Source: Siphonodentalium dalli (lineage: Eukaryota; Mollusca; Scaphopoda; Gadilida; Siphonodentaliidae). Taken from it: DNA of 64,000 nucleotides. Location: the NCBI GenBank assembly GCA_032622095.1, contig CP136069.1, positions 84,650,958 through 84,714,957 of the forward strand, read 5' to 3'. Shown here in pieces: positions 45,500 to 57,575 of the stretch. Both the position numbers and the translations under genes were made by a program. Position 1 is the first letter of the stretch. Each line of letters opens with the position of its first letter. The notes beneath the pieces are model-generated. The model was not told the origin of the DNA, ran no database searches, and saw only the letters and a list, made by a program, of their open reading frames with translations.

Positions 45500-47685
45500 A
45501 GTGGTCTGGAATTGTACGGGTTCACCACAAACGTTAAAAAAACGGCGTCTATAACCGGTAACAGGGGATTAGGAACATTTCGAAAACGAAAATACGCTGA
45601 ATAACATCTCAGCCGGCTGAACCGCCATATTTCGTCAGCCACGAACGTCGTGACTGAGCCGGCTTAGCTAGATAACCAACCACGAAAATCGGTTGAGCCA
45701 GCCATGAAAACTATTTGTCGTGGCTTCGAGGTCTACAAACATTGAAACAAACAACAACTGAACAAAATTGCATGGGGTATCACATTTCAAACTGTCAGTA
45801 TAACCAGGAGTTAAATTCTTATGTATACTGGTCATCAAATAAAAATCATTCAATCAATGTATTATCTAAACAAATAAACGTGATTGTTTGTTTGAAATGT
45901 TACTTTTGTTAGTTTCGACTTTCGAGATCGATTTACCACGAAATAAGGAAGTGCGCAAATCTTCTAGAAATAATTGTTTATTATATAATTAGTACTCAAA
46001 TATAAAATTTAAATTAAGATAAATAATATTATATATTATAATTTAATTCAAAATAACCAGAGGAACAGTACACAATTTGAGTTAGAAACGACTTTATTGC
46101 GCGTCTAAACAAAATTTAATCAATACCTGAAAACAGTTACCAGTTTGTGGTTCCTTATTGATTTCAGCGGGTGCGCTTAAAAATTTAAAGTGATATTCTC
46201 CTTTTGCAGACAATACTGGTATTATAGTGTGACAGTGCTACTTTATATACCAAAACAGTATATGCCTTTATTAGATGCTACACATGTATACTAACTAAGT
46301 TATTATACCTAACTCACTAATATACATTTTATAGCTGCATTATCATTTCATTCCGCGTACTTGGTCCATTTCATTCCATTTCGCGCTATTCCGTTCTTTA
46401 CACTTCCCGTCCCCAGCCGCATTACCTGTTCTGCATTTCGCTATTTCATATTCTTAACTTAGCCCAATCTCTTACCCGCTTAAGTCTACTCTGTCTATGT
46501 TAGCGCCCAATATTAGATCTAACTGTCTGATACTAATTTGTCTTAGCCAATCACAGGTAAGCTTATTTGCCGCCTTTTGTCATTTCATAATTAGCGTTCG
46601 CGCAGTTAACATCGCTCCTGTTATTGCGTCAGTGAGAGCGTAAATTCTTCAAATGCCTTGAAGAATGTAGAAGTATAAAGTTATAAAGAATAAGAGTAAT
46701 ACTACGTTATGACATCGTGGCCTATGTTCCTACGATATGGTATGTGATATTCTGTTACGGTTTTACCCATTATTATATATGTATTTTAATACTATTGTCT
46801 TCGTTTTGTATGTTTAGAGTTACGTCACATTTGCAATATATATTTGCCCAATAGTTTAGTGATGTTGGAAATCGCACACTGCGTTCATAATCACCCTTTT
46901 ATACTAGCATGTAGGTTTTATTTCTAACTGTTCGTCACAGTTAGGATTGTGTCAAAATAGTTGTTTATATCGACAATAGGGAAGTTGGTTTTTGACACAA
47001 TCACATTTCACATATTTATTTATATCCATTCTGGATATATATTTTGGTAGCAACTACAACCTATGTATTTGTTCACCAGGGTCCTGTAACTCCTGTTGGT
47101 TTTACGTTGGTCATCTGGATTGATGCCTGATGTGATGTTGCTGTCAAGCTAGCCTATATATGTGTTGTGATGTCGTCTTCATGTTGTGATGCTTGTTGGA
47201 TGTGTTCCGTTTGATGAATAAATATATAGAAGACTTTTAAGGTAGGCTTAGTGTTTCCATAGACCCTGCCAGATGATTAGACTCAGAGCTTCATAAATGT
47301 TTGTGATATAGCGACTGATGGTTCACTTAAGACCCACCCCTGTGCTCTACCACAATAGGACTGCTATTATAATCACTAATGTTCTGTCGTGACAACATTG
47401 TGTTAGATAAAGCCACCAAGTATATATCAATAATGTGGAAACGGTCAATAATACAGGAGTAGTGTCAGCTGGGCTAACCTTTCTTTACTAAATATATTCT
47501 TCCATTCTGTATAAAAGTATACACTGGAAGTCTTATTATTCACCTGGAGGGATATTCAGGAAATATAAGCAGACAACAAACATACCAGTTCATAAGTGTT
47601 TCTGTTCATTTGTGGGAAAAATGTTCAGATAATAAATTTTACATTCACACATCTAACATTGTCATGAAATAGGTAACTTTTGTAA
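45500..47685. other. intergenic stretch, no gene recognised
   Basis: AT-rich DNA with no convincing exon. AATAAA at 47217 follows a stretch (46490-47260) that reads like an LTR or UTR, but no matching second LTR, primer site or protein is present. Confidence 0.5.
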
Positions 47686-47688
47686 TAT

Positions 47689-49619
47689 GAAAGTGTCAAT
47701 GACACTGTAGCTCAACTTAGGTAAGGGAATAATTTAATGGTTGACAGTAAATGGAGGAATAGGAAAGGTGCTAATTGAAATGTCTAACCTACATGTAGCT
47801 GTGCCAAAGGATTTAGTCATGCAAAGAGTAAAATCCAAGATGGCTGCTGGTGGCCATGTTTTTTGGCCGAACGACCCCAAAATGACTTATTCCAATCTAC
47901 ATGTCATTGTTAACATCCATGACAAATTTCATGAAGTTCAGACCAAAGCTACGACCTGTAGACCGCGGCAAAGGATTTAGTCATGTAAAGAGTAAAATCC
48001 AAGATGGCTGCTGGCGGCCATGTTTTTTGGCAGAACGACCCCAAAATCACTCGTTCCCATCTACATTTCAATATTAACATCCATGACAAATTTCATGATT
48101 ATCAGTCGAATAGTACGGCCTGTAGCCCACACCAATGGATTTAATTTTGAAATCCAAGATGGCCTCCAGCGGCCATGTTTTTTGGCTGAATAACCTCAAA
48201 AGGACTCGTTCCCGTCTACATGTCATTGTTAACATCCATGACAAATTGCATGAAGATCCGACTAAAGCTACGACCTGTAGCCCGCGCCAAAGGATTTAGT
48301 CATGCAAAGAGTAAAATCCAAGCTGGCTGCTGGCGGCCATGTTTTTTGGGTGATCGACCCCAAAATGACTCGTTCCAATCTACATGTCATTGTTAACATC
48401 CATGACAAATTTCCTGAAGTTCAGACCAAAGCTACAACCTGTAGCCCACGCAAAAGGATTTAGTCATGTAAAGAGTCAAATCCAAGATGGCTGCTGGCGG
48501 CCATGTTTTTTGGCTGAACTACCCCAAAATCACTCGTTCCCATCTACATGTCAATGTTAACATCCATGACAAGTTTCATGATGATCAGACGAACAGTACG
48601 ACCTGTAGCCCGCGCCAATGAATTGAATTTTAAAATCCAAGATGGCCGCCAGCGGCCATGTTTTTTGGCCAAATGACCCCAAAATGACTCGTTCCCGTCT
48701 ACATGTCATTGTTAACAACCATGACAAATTTTAGGATCGTTCGGCCAAAAAACATGGCCGCCAGAAGTTCTGGCGGCCATGTTTTTTGGCCGAACGATCC
48801 CAAAATCACTCGTTCCGATCTACATGTCAATATTAATAACCATGACAAATTTCATGATGATCAGACGAACAGTACAACCTGTAGACCGCGCCAATGGATT
48901 CAATTTTGAAATCCAAGATGGCCACCAGTGGCCATGTTTTTTGGCCAAATGACCCCAAAATGACTTATTCCCATCTAGATGTCATTGTTAGCATCCATGA
49001 CAAATTTCATGAAGATCAGACCAAAGCTACGACCTGTAACCCACGCCAAAGGATTTAGTCATGCAAAGAGTAAAATCCAAGATGGCTTCTGGTGGCCATG
49101 TTTTTTGGCCGAGCGACCCCAAAATGACTTATTCCCATCTACATGTGATTGTTAACATCCATGACAAATTTCATGAAGATCCGACTAAAGCTACGACCTG
49201 CAGCCCGCGCCAAAGAATTTAGTCATGCGAAGAGTAAAATCCAAAATGGCTGCTGGCGGTCATTTTTTTTGACCGAACAACCCCAATATTACTCGTTACC
49301 ATCTACATGTCAATATTAACATCCATGACAAATTTCATGATGATCAGACGAACAGTACTACCTGTAGACCGCGCCAATGGATTTAATCTTGAAATCCAAG
49401 ATGGCTGCCAGGCTTCCAGCGGCCATGTTTTTTGGCCGAATGACCCCAAAATGACTCGTTCCCATCTACATGTCAACATTCATGACAAATTTCATAAAGA
49501 TCAGACCAAAGGTACGACCTGTAGGCCGCGCCAAAGGAAATTGTTGATGGACACAGACACACGGACGACGGACGCCAACCCATGGCAATATCTCAAACTT
49601 ACAAAGTAAGTTGAGCTAA
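47689..49619. mobile_element. repeat-cored element family H, copy 2
   Basis: About eleven tandem core units, ending GACGGACGCCAACCCATGG then AAGTAAGTTGAGCTAA. Lies between POMT1 and the CHCHD2-like gene. Confidence 0.85.
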
Positions 49620-49741
49620 TAACCTTATGGGAGGCCTTTTTCACATTTATTAGCTAATTACAATTAAGTGTAAGTGAATTAGCCTTAAGTGTAATACAAT
49701 AGGCTTAAGCGTAAAAGCATTACACTTTATTCATTAATGCT

Positions 49742-50217
49742 TAAAGGTACTCAATCCGATCAGAGGGTCCCCATCTCAACAGATTCCAACAACAACAATC
49801 CGATCAGAGGGTCCTATATTACTATTTCTTTGGCTTTGGGGTTAAAAAATATTTGATTCGAGGAACCCATCAAACAAAGCTCAGAGTTATTAGATATTGA
49901 TTTTTGAAATTTGTTATTTTCTCGAGATGAGTACTAATAATTGCCCTTAACTTCGTAATCTGCTCGAGATGTGTACACCAAAACACTATTCAAACAGACA
50001 AGGATGGATAACTCTAAAATCAAGTGGTAATAATAACGCAATTTTGAATGTGTTCTGGGACAGAAAGAATAGAAATAACGAAACTTCAAATATCGATATC
50101 TGATCACCCTGAGCGTTGATTGGTAGGTTCCTCGACTCGAATCAATTATTTTGTACCCCCAAAGCCAAAGAAATAGCAATATAGGACCCTCTGATCGGAT
50201 TGAGTACCTTTAAGTGT
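49742..50217. mobile_element. TTAA-flanked MITE family D
   Basis: Inverted ends of about 100 bp: AGGTACTCAATCCGATCAGA with GGGTCC..TTTCTTTGGCTTTGGGG and its complement on the right, TTAA on each side. The CAATCCGATCAGAGGGTCC block is doubled on the left. A fragment of the right part recurs at 63846-63900. Confidence 0.75.
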
Positions 50218-50379
50218 AATTCATATACACTCTCATAGAGCTCACCTCAAGCTGAAATGGATGCAACCACATTACTAAGAAGTAACCTACATCAGATTAT
50301 ACCATTATACCTGATGTAAGATAGCCGAAGAACATAATCATACTTAAGCATAAATGATTAAATGATTTACGTAAGCTGA

Positions 50380-50960
50380 ATATTCCTTATTGTGCTTAAC
50401 ATAATTAAATTTTCCTTATTGCATTAAGCGCAATTAGATATTCCTTATTGCGCTTAAGCACAATTTGAACTTCCCTTTTTAAGCTTAAATGCAATTAAAT
50501 TTCCCTTATTATGATTAAACTCAATTACATCCTTATTAAGTGCAATTAATATCTCCCTCATGAGATCGTCCCTCTGTAATTAAATTTTAATTTATGGAAT
50601 AATCCGAATAGACTTAAATGTGGACAATCACCAGTTCACCACTAAACTCCACCCATTGCACTATGGACTACACCATTTGAATTACAGGTAGTTTATGTAA
50701 TGTGGATAATTGTGCTTAAGCACAATGGCGAAGAGTTTTAATTGCGCTTAAGCGCAATTAGCTCTTATTGTGCTTAAGCACAATTGGAGCTCCCTTTATT
50801 GCGCTTAATCACAATGAGATAATCCTTATTGCGCTTAAGCTCAAATTAGATATTCCTTTTTGTGCTTAAGCACAATTAGATCTATCCTTATTGCAATTAG
50901 TTCTTCAATTATTGCGCTTAAGCACAATTAGAGATTCGTTATTGCACTTAAGTTCAATTA
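50380..50960. repeat. array of CTTAAG-centred palindromes
   Basis: About 15 degenerate copies, spaced near 30 bp, of a palindrome whose best form is ATTGCGCTTAAGCGCAAT, interrupted at 50560-50700. Related but looser copies lie at 49660-49740. Confidence 0.75.
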
Positions 50961-51336
50961 TTTATTAAATTACAATTTGGCTTCCCACAGTATATATGCA
51001 TGTAAAGACTTCGAAAAAAATTGGATATTCCACAAGATAAACAAACAAAAGATGCAATTTTCTTGGTATGAGTTATAAGAACACTTAAAGTCCAATGATT
51101 AATGTCTGAATTAATTGCTGACTAAAAGTTGTTTTATCTTTTTGCTCACACCAAGTGAGTTCCGATCTATTTTCTTATTATACCATATAATTTTCAATTG
51201 ACATTTAAGGTAGGTGATTAGAAAAAGAGAGGAACTCACCCTATGTGGATATCCTTTGCCACAATGGAAAATATATAGGATGCATTATTTGTCTGAATGC
51301 ACACACTGGCCCAAAATCTACTTTTGCCAAATTACA

Positions 51337-51352
51337 CCCCCCCCCCCCCCCC
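51337..51352 (+). repeat. C homopolymer, 16 C
   Basis: One of the long G/C runs; the ORF across it (51214-51489) has no recognisable domain and the run codes only Pro. Confidence 0.9.
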
Positions 51353-51600
51353 AACCCAAGATGAAAAGTAACAAAATGAAAATAAGGGATTTATGGGAAA
51401 TTTATACCTATGCATCGACAGTAGCTATTTCAAATACTTGTTCTTTCTTTGTTGTTTTAGACGTTTACGCCTATAACAGGACCAAATAAAAATATTTAAA
51501 AATGAGATTCTACTGTTTTTCAATAAGTTCACATATGCAATGAATCAACCTATGCTAAGTTGATATCAGTGGATCAATTCTGACAGCAGCTAATTCTTAA

Positions 51601-51817
51601 TACAGTAATGCCCTACATAATCGACTCCTTAACCACAGCAGAATTATGGGTAACTTTTCAGGATTTAGTCGGAAATATGGCTTGTTGCCATTCATTGGAG
51701 AGCTCTCAGTGAGAGATTTCCGATGAATGGCAACAAGCCATATTTCCGACTAAATCCTGAAAAGTTACCCATAATTCTGCTGTGGTTAAGGAGTCGATTA
51801 TTTAGGGCATTACTGTA
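51601..51817. mobile_element. palindromic MITE family A, copy 7 (best preserved)
   Basis: TACAGTAATGCCCTACATAA to AGGGCATTACTGTA; both arms almost identical with a short loop at CTCTCAGTGAGAG. Confidence 0.85.
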
Positions 51818-51929
51818 GTTCTGGTTCTTCCAGTGGATTATCATAAAATAACAAGTGCAATGCCAAGCGTGCATGGCACATGTCCCCAAAGCTCAGTGTG
51901 GAGAGCTTGACAATACTAAATATTTGTAT

Positions 51930-52320
51930 GTATAGAAAATATTGTTATTTTCTAAATCCAAGAAGTGGGTATCCTTTCCCCTTAAACTGAGCTATCAGCA
52001 CACCAAAGCACAACCAAATCCCATGATCCATGCCCTAATTACAAGCTGAAATTTTCATACTGACATAAAATTCAGAAATTCCCCAAAGTCAAACAAGGGC
52101 TGTAACTCTGGAAAAAAAAGTAATAGTCAAAACATGTAGTAAGTTGGTATCATTTCCCCCGAGCTGTGCTATCACCATGCCAAAGCACAACTGAATCCGA
52201 TGATCCTTGCCCAAGTTCAGCTTGTATTTACCCCAAAAATACACACTGTATTCAGACCATCCTACCGGCCTGCGGCAATAACTCAACTGCCAAAATGTGG
52301 TAAGATACTTTTGTTATACT
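51930..52320. repeat. diverged tandem duplication of about 175 bp
   Basis: TGAGCTATCAGCACACCAAAGCACAAC and GAGCTGTGCTATCACCATGCCAAAG mark two units, each followed by CC(A)ATGATCC-TGCCC. Resembles core units of repeat-cored elements; ends not found. Confidence 0.45.
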
Positions 52321-52549
52321 GATCGTTGAGCAATCAATTTCTGAATAGTTCCTATTCTAATTGTGAACTCACTTGCCAAATGAAAATATTTATTGCCAAA
52401 TACGAGTTAGTTTTTAATTTGGCAAGTGGCAGCGCAAACCATGATTATGGAACTTCTTATTATTAATTACTTTACAGCATCAGTAATATCCTTTATTACA
52501 GTAATAGAATTCTTCCATTCACATCATGCCGACCAAGTCTGAGTTTAGT

Positions 52550-52978
52550 GTGCCTGTCAATTGCAGAATGAGGTCCCCAGAGGGTGAAATTAGTGACGCT
52601 ATACCGCAGAGCGAGCTAGCATCACTAAATTCACCCTCTGGGGACCTCATTCTGCTTAGACCTCATCTTCTCTGGAAAGTTTCTTTATTATAAAATTTCT
52701 ATAGAAACTTCTTCACATAGATTCTATTTCTTTTTAGTTTAGTTTCTTTATATTGCCAAATTGGCAGAAGACGCATTACATAATCGAGGTTCCCAATGGG
52801 TGTACATCACAATATTCACCATTTGGGAACTTCAATCTGAGTCTATGTCTCTCACAGGAGATGAAGCCGAAGCAGAATGAGGTCCCCAGAGGATGAATAT
52901 ATGGGATAGCGTCACTAAATTCACCCTCTGGGGACCTCATTCTGCAAATGACAGACACACTAAATTCAGGCTTGATGC
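52550..52978. mobile_element. foldback repeat family C, copy 5
   Basis: Opens TGCCTGTCAATTGCAGAATG and closes ATTCTGCAAATGACAGACAC; inverted GAGGTCCCCAGAGGGTGAA blocks inside. Confidence 0.65.
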
Positions 52979-52979
52979 T

Positions 52980-54418
52980 GCCTTAAACCATTTCTTTACC
53001 AAGTGGCTCTCACATCAGATATAAAAGTATAATGGAATGGTCTATTATTCATCTGGAGAGATGTTCATGAAATATTAGCAGGCGACAGACCATACAGATA
53101 AGTCCAGAGGGATTACTATTCAAGGGATGGAAATGTTCATATCATAACTTCAACAAACCAACTGTAGCCATTGTTGAACTTATTATCTGAACATTTCCTC
53201 AGGGAACTACTCATCAATGTGTATTTAGTTAAGGGTTATTTGTTACGGCATTTTCAGACAGCATGTGATGTGCATGATTCACATTGCATCATCATGAAAG
53301 GTCTCATGAGCATCAGGGCGGAAGTAATTGGTCATGTGAGAACCAGTGTGATCTTTCTGGTATCTTTCAACTTTCCGGCCAATGCGAAAGATGCACGAAG
53401 CCCACATATGACATTGTAAAATTAGAAGAGTTGGGTATCAGTGAAGGCCCATGCAGATGGAGACGCGACCTCAGAGACTTCTGTGTATGTAATATCATTG
53501 AGGCATTCACATGGCATCGCTAGTGGCATGACCAAAATGTCTATTGTAAGAATTGCATTGTGCTCTAATTGATCATCTAGATCGATGCGTTTACTCGTTG
53601 GAAATAGACAAAGACACCATACGTGGAATCCATCAACATTGTCAATGTCATTTGAGGCAAACAAAATGGCTATAAAATTCAATGTCCGCAGAGGAAATTA
53701 TAATCGCAATGCAATACAGCACAAATTATTATATAACAAGGATGGCAGAAATACACGAGAATGATTTGAAGCCATTGATACAGAAATCAAGATGCCCGCA
53801 TTACACATGATGTATGTGTCGCCGTCTGCATGGGCCAGTGACATAAAATAATCCACATTGCACACCTTCAACCTCAATTCAACCATCAACACAACCTCTT
53901 CCACCTACCCTCAAACATCATGCTCAAAGAAAACTAAGATGGGATGTAAGGACGAGCAATGCTCAGTCAAATATACTAGTGCCACCTTTTGGGTGACCAC
54001 AAAAATCTTCTCTCTCTCCGTGTGCAAGAACCAATAAATCTGCTGTTTCTTCTAATTAGAGGCAACATGGCAACATTGAAATGCCTTATTTTATCATCAT
54101 GAAACTTCACATCTCCTCGTTCTGGGATTCACCTCATCAATCTGTTTAATACCATATGTATGAAATACAAGATAAATGAATTCACTTCTATTTATGAATA
54201 ATTTATTTCCATCCGATTCTGAACAACCATGAATTTGAATAAAGCGTTCTATTTTGGGAACAGAAGAAGAGGAATACAATATTGATAGTAAAATTTATAA
54301 TATCACATGCTTCTAGAAATCAGTAAATATCATGTATAATAAAACATCTGCATCCCAGGTATTCCACTCTATTCACATATCTGTCAGCCATCTTCGTGAA
54401 AGTCTATGTTCTATAATG
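52980..54418. other. stretch downstream of CHCHD2-like gene
   Basis: Several overlapping short ORFs on both strands but no domain. An inverted repeat GGCCCATGCAGATGGAGACG (53444) / CGCCGTCTGCATGGGCC (53821) is the only structure noticed besides the possible poly(A) signal. Confidence 0.45.
54202..54207 (-). terminator. possible poly(A) signal of CHCHD2-like gene
   Basis: AATAAA on the minus strand about 210 bases after the inferred stop at 54419. The spacing suits a short 3' UTR. Such hexamers are common in AT-rich DNA, so support is weak. Confidence 0.35.
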
Positions 54419-54432
54419 TCAGACCTGCATTC
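54419..54432 (-). CDS. CHCHD2: CHCHD2-like exon 4, last codons (inferred)
   Basis: Acceptor TCATTTACAG|GAATGC; completes Gly and adds Met-Gln-Val before TGA at 54419-54421. It fits phase 1 of exon 3 and the expected short tail after Asn-Gly. Inference from splice motif and phase only; the alternative end is the read-through Lys-stop at 55813. Confidence 0.5.
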
Positions 54433-57155
54433 CTGTAAATGATGAAATGAATATTAGAAAGTCCAGCCAACTGACACAAAAAATGTTAGCCGTTAGGAAG
54501 ACACTTGCAGGACGATCAGTGACGACTAGGGCCATAGAAAAATCGCCCCGTTGGTGATTTCAGGGCGACTTGTCTTTAGTGTTCGGGTCAATTTGTCTCA
54601 GGTGGATGACCATATAATTATTTTTTTTGGTGGTTTTTATGAGTTATTTTAGTTGTATTTATAAAAGATTAAATTAGTCTTACTTTCATTATCACTTCAA
54701 TCGTGTGTGGGAAAACAAAGACTTCCTTGATGAGACAGTGTTTTTAACACAAAATGTTGTATAAACACAATTAGTTGTCCTCTTAGTGTTTTTACGGCAA
54801 ATTTGTAGAAACACAATTAAATGTCCTCTTACATGAATGTTGATACAACGAATTTTAAAGGTGATTTTGAAATTGAATTCACCTATCAGACCGTAACATC
54901 TACAAGCTGGTGACACTTCTTCAAAATGAGTCAGAGAACATTTCAGAGTGCCACAGACAGCAACTTTGAATAAGACGCATCAGCCAGATACACAAACACC
55001 TCTCTCCTGATTACAAGTACATGGCAGACCCCCCCCCCCCCCTATTTGTAACCCAAAAGCAAAAACGGCATCCAGTAACTTCAGTGATAATGACAGACTA
55101 AAGCCATTTAGTTAACTGTACAAATTAACTAGCACCCTAAGTACCACTGTTATTATGGCAATAACTCTAATAGGATGAAACTAATTACATTTCACACCTG
55201 AGACAGTCTCCCTGGAAATATGGCCGGAGTGATTTGTCTTCAGCCTGAGTCGTACCGTCCCGTTCTCCTTGAAGAACACTCCAAAAATCATACAGTTTTT
55301 GTAACATAATTTATCTCTAACAAGTTTGAAATTGATATATGGCACACATTTTACATCTGTACTAAGTACAAATAAATAGCAGTGAAGAGGTTAACCCTTA
55401 AATATATTTAAGAAGGTTATTAAAATCAATCTCAGAGGACTAATCGGACAAAAAACCTCCCAGTTGCAGGCTTTCATATGCACCCTATAAATTTTGGTCA
55501 GTATGCCCAAAATTAACATAGGAATGCATTTTTTTTTACATATATCATTATTCAGCATTTATATCCCTGAGGATTTGTCCCAAAATTGATTTACTTTGCG
55601 GAAACCAAATTCAAGGATTTACAGTAACTCATTATTAAAGTAGATAGCTAGAGCCATAAGATACACAGTATTCTTTGTTAAGTTACGCAGAAAAGAAAGC
55701 AGTTTTTAAACATTAATTATTTCCCCCAAAAAAAAACTTCTGAGTGTGAACACATTTAATTCTGACATTTTCCATTTTTGAAAGCAGAAAATTCATAAAA
55801 AATTTAGGAAGACTATTTACCATTGTTTATTTTGCACTGTCGGATGGCCTCGTTGAATCCAGAACACAATGTGAGGTCTGACTGAGTTTGTGCACATTGC
55901 AGGAACTGTTGCAGCTCGTACTGGCATGGCTGCTGTTCTTGTTGCATCTGCTGCTGTACAGGAGCGGGGGCCTCAGCGGGGGCTGCTTCCGATCCTCCTC
56001 CAGTCATAGCGTGACCTATACTGTGCCCCTATCAAAAGGAAACAACTTCATTGTTATAGGTGTTGCTCTGTGTGTAACTAATATTCAGGGTTCGCATTAG
56101 GCCAGCTGACTGAGATCTGTTAAAATGTATCCTGCGTGATAACTACTCTGTATCAATGAGTGTTTAGTATAGAAATGGTTAAACCAACTGTCATTATGAT
56201 CTGATAACACATCGCTGAGATATCATACAGTGTGGACAGACAGATGAACAGGTCCAACAGCCAGACAAGAAAAGTGAACGAATAATAATACTGATGTACC
56301 GATTATCAGTATCGGCTATCGAATCAGGCCGATATATGTGGTATCGGCAATATATTGGTAGCTGCAAAATTAAAATTACTTGCGAGTGCTGAGTAGCACA
56401 TGTTGAAAGCAAATAACTGACACCCCTGAAGTTTGAATGAGAATGGAATCTGAATCTGAATGATTTATTCATGTGGGTGTGGAATTGTGGAATCCCTACA
56501 CCTCAATACATAGAAACATCACGTGTTAACAACATTTAACTACTTGTTTTTAAAGTGCTTTTGACTCAAATTGATTGATGTTCTGGTATACGATATTAAA
56601 CTGAAGATAGAGGAGGTGATTTACCTGTTTGATGGAACCATCTGATCAATCAGAGTGCTCGTTTATCAGGACATTGCAGGTGTTATTAAACGCAAGTTTA
56701 ACTTCTGTAAAAGATTAAGTTTGTCAATTGAGTCATTGACTCAAATGGATTATGGAGTGATTCCGTAAGGCACAGTAAGGGAATCAAACAAATGTTGAGG
56801 AAATCTTTCGAATGCAACAGAATGTTAAATTGTTTTGGCAGGGTTTTAGGGGAATGTAAACTAAACTGTATACGCGACCAGGGTATTAGTTCTTTGCCGA
56901 TAATACTTTCTATTGCAAATATTTTCTATTAAAAATATCGGCTATCAGCTTTTACCGATAACCCCCCCCCCCCTGTATCATTACATAACTAAATAATAAC
57001 TTACCACAGCTGACCCGATGGCAACTCCAGCAGCTGTAGATGCCATGTTAGCAAGCATCCCGGGCTGTCTCTGAGCAGGAGCGGGTGCAGGGACTGGAGC
57101 AGTGGGTCTAGGAGGAGCTCTTGCTGGCACAGAGCTTGTTTGCCTTCTCGAACCC
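54419..57155 (-). CDS. CHCHD2: CHCHD2/CHCHD10-like twin CX9C mitochondrial protein (first exon missing)
   Basis: Small protein of the mitochondrial intermembrane space, imported by the Mia40 disulfide relay and linked in vertebrates to respiration and cristae (MICOS) function. Join on the minus strand: 57155-57005, 56028-55821, 54432-54419. Seen: an Arg/Pro/Ala-rich N-terminus (GSRRQTSS.., [11 protein letters not shown]), the conserved glycine-rich helix [25 protein letters not shown], a Gln-rich linker, then the CHCH domain with two exact CX9C motifs ([11 protein letters not shown] and [11 protein letters not shown]). Exon 2 starts in phase 2, so an upstream exon of about ATG CCN CG is expected (family N-terminus MPRGSR); it was not found to the right. 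Predicted length is about 126 residues, slightly shorter than vertebrate CHCHD2. Invertebrates often have one gene ancestral to CHCHD2 and CHCHD10. Confidence 0.92.
55821..56028 (-). CDS. CHCHD2: CHCHD2-like exon 3 (CHCH domain)
   Basis: Acceptor GATAG|GGGCAC; codes [20 protein letters not shown], a run of Gln, and the whole twin CX9C domain ending CKINNG. The exon can end at AATG|GTAAAT, or read on through GGT AAA to a TAG at 55813-55815. The splice is preferred because family members end NG plus a few residues from a final exon. Confidence 0.93.
56035..57000. other. CHCHD2-like intron 2
   Basis: Unremarkable AT-rich intron with a CGAT(A/T)ATCGG-rich stretch (56290-56350 and 56895-56960) and a 12 C run at 56962. 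No exon recognised. Confidence 0.6.
57005..57155 (-). CDS. CHCHD2: CHCHD2-like exon 2
   Basis: Acceptor TTTTTCAG|GGGTTC, donor GCTGTG|GTAAGT. Codes [20 protein letters not shown] through [14 protein letters not shown], 50 codons, phase 0 at its end. The basic, proline-rich start fits a mitochondrial import signal. Confidence 0.92.
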
Positions 57156-57184
57156 CTGAAAAATGTACATTAGAAGTTTGTGTA

Positions 57185-57276
57185 CACTAATGCCCTAAAT
57201 AATCGACACAGCAGAATTATGGGTAATTTTTTAGGATTTAGTCGGAAATATGGCTTGTTGCCATTCATCGGAAAGG
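57185..57276. mobile_element. palindromic MITE family A, left-half fragment
   Basis: ACACTAATGCCCTAAATAAT through CATTCATCGGAAAGG, right arm lost; lies 30 bp upstream of CHCHD2-like exon 2. Confidence 0.7.
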
Positions 57277-57575
57277 TCCTACAATTACAATTATGCTTAG
57301 TATGTGTAATGGGCAGGGTTCGTGCTGATGATGGCCAATAGCCAGATTTTTTTCCGAATATGGCATGAAAATAACAAAGAAAATTTCATTTTACCAAAAT
57401 TTTGGCCAAAAAGTTTCAAGCCTATAGTCAGCAAACACCTCTCTGAATATCACCAGATCTCACTGAAACGCTTACAGCCATCAACATTTCATCAGTAGTT
57501 GCTCGCCAGTGTATTTCTGGATGACAACCTATCAGACAATACTTTCTTTATTGCTTTGTGCCATTGTGGTTTCAA

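Noticed and set aside
46490-47260. solo LTR
   Set aside because: There is a TGTTAG start and a late AATAAA, but no defined CA end, target duplication or second LTR could be shown.
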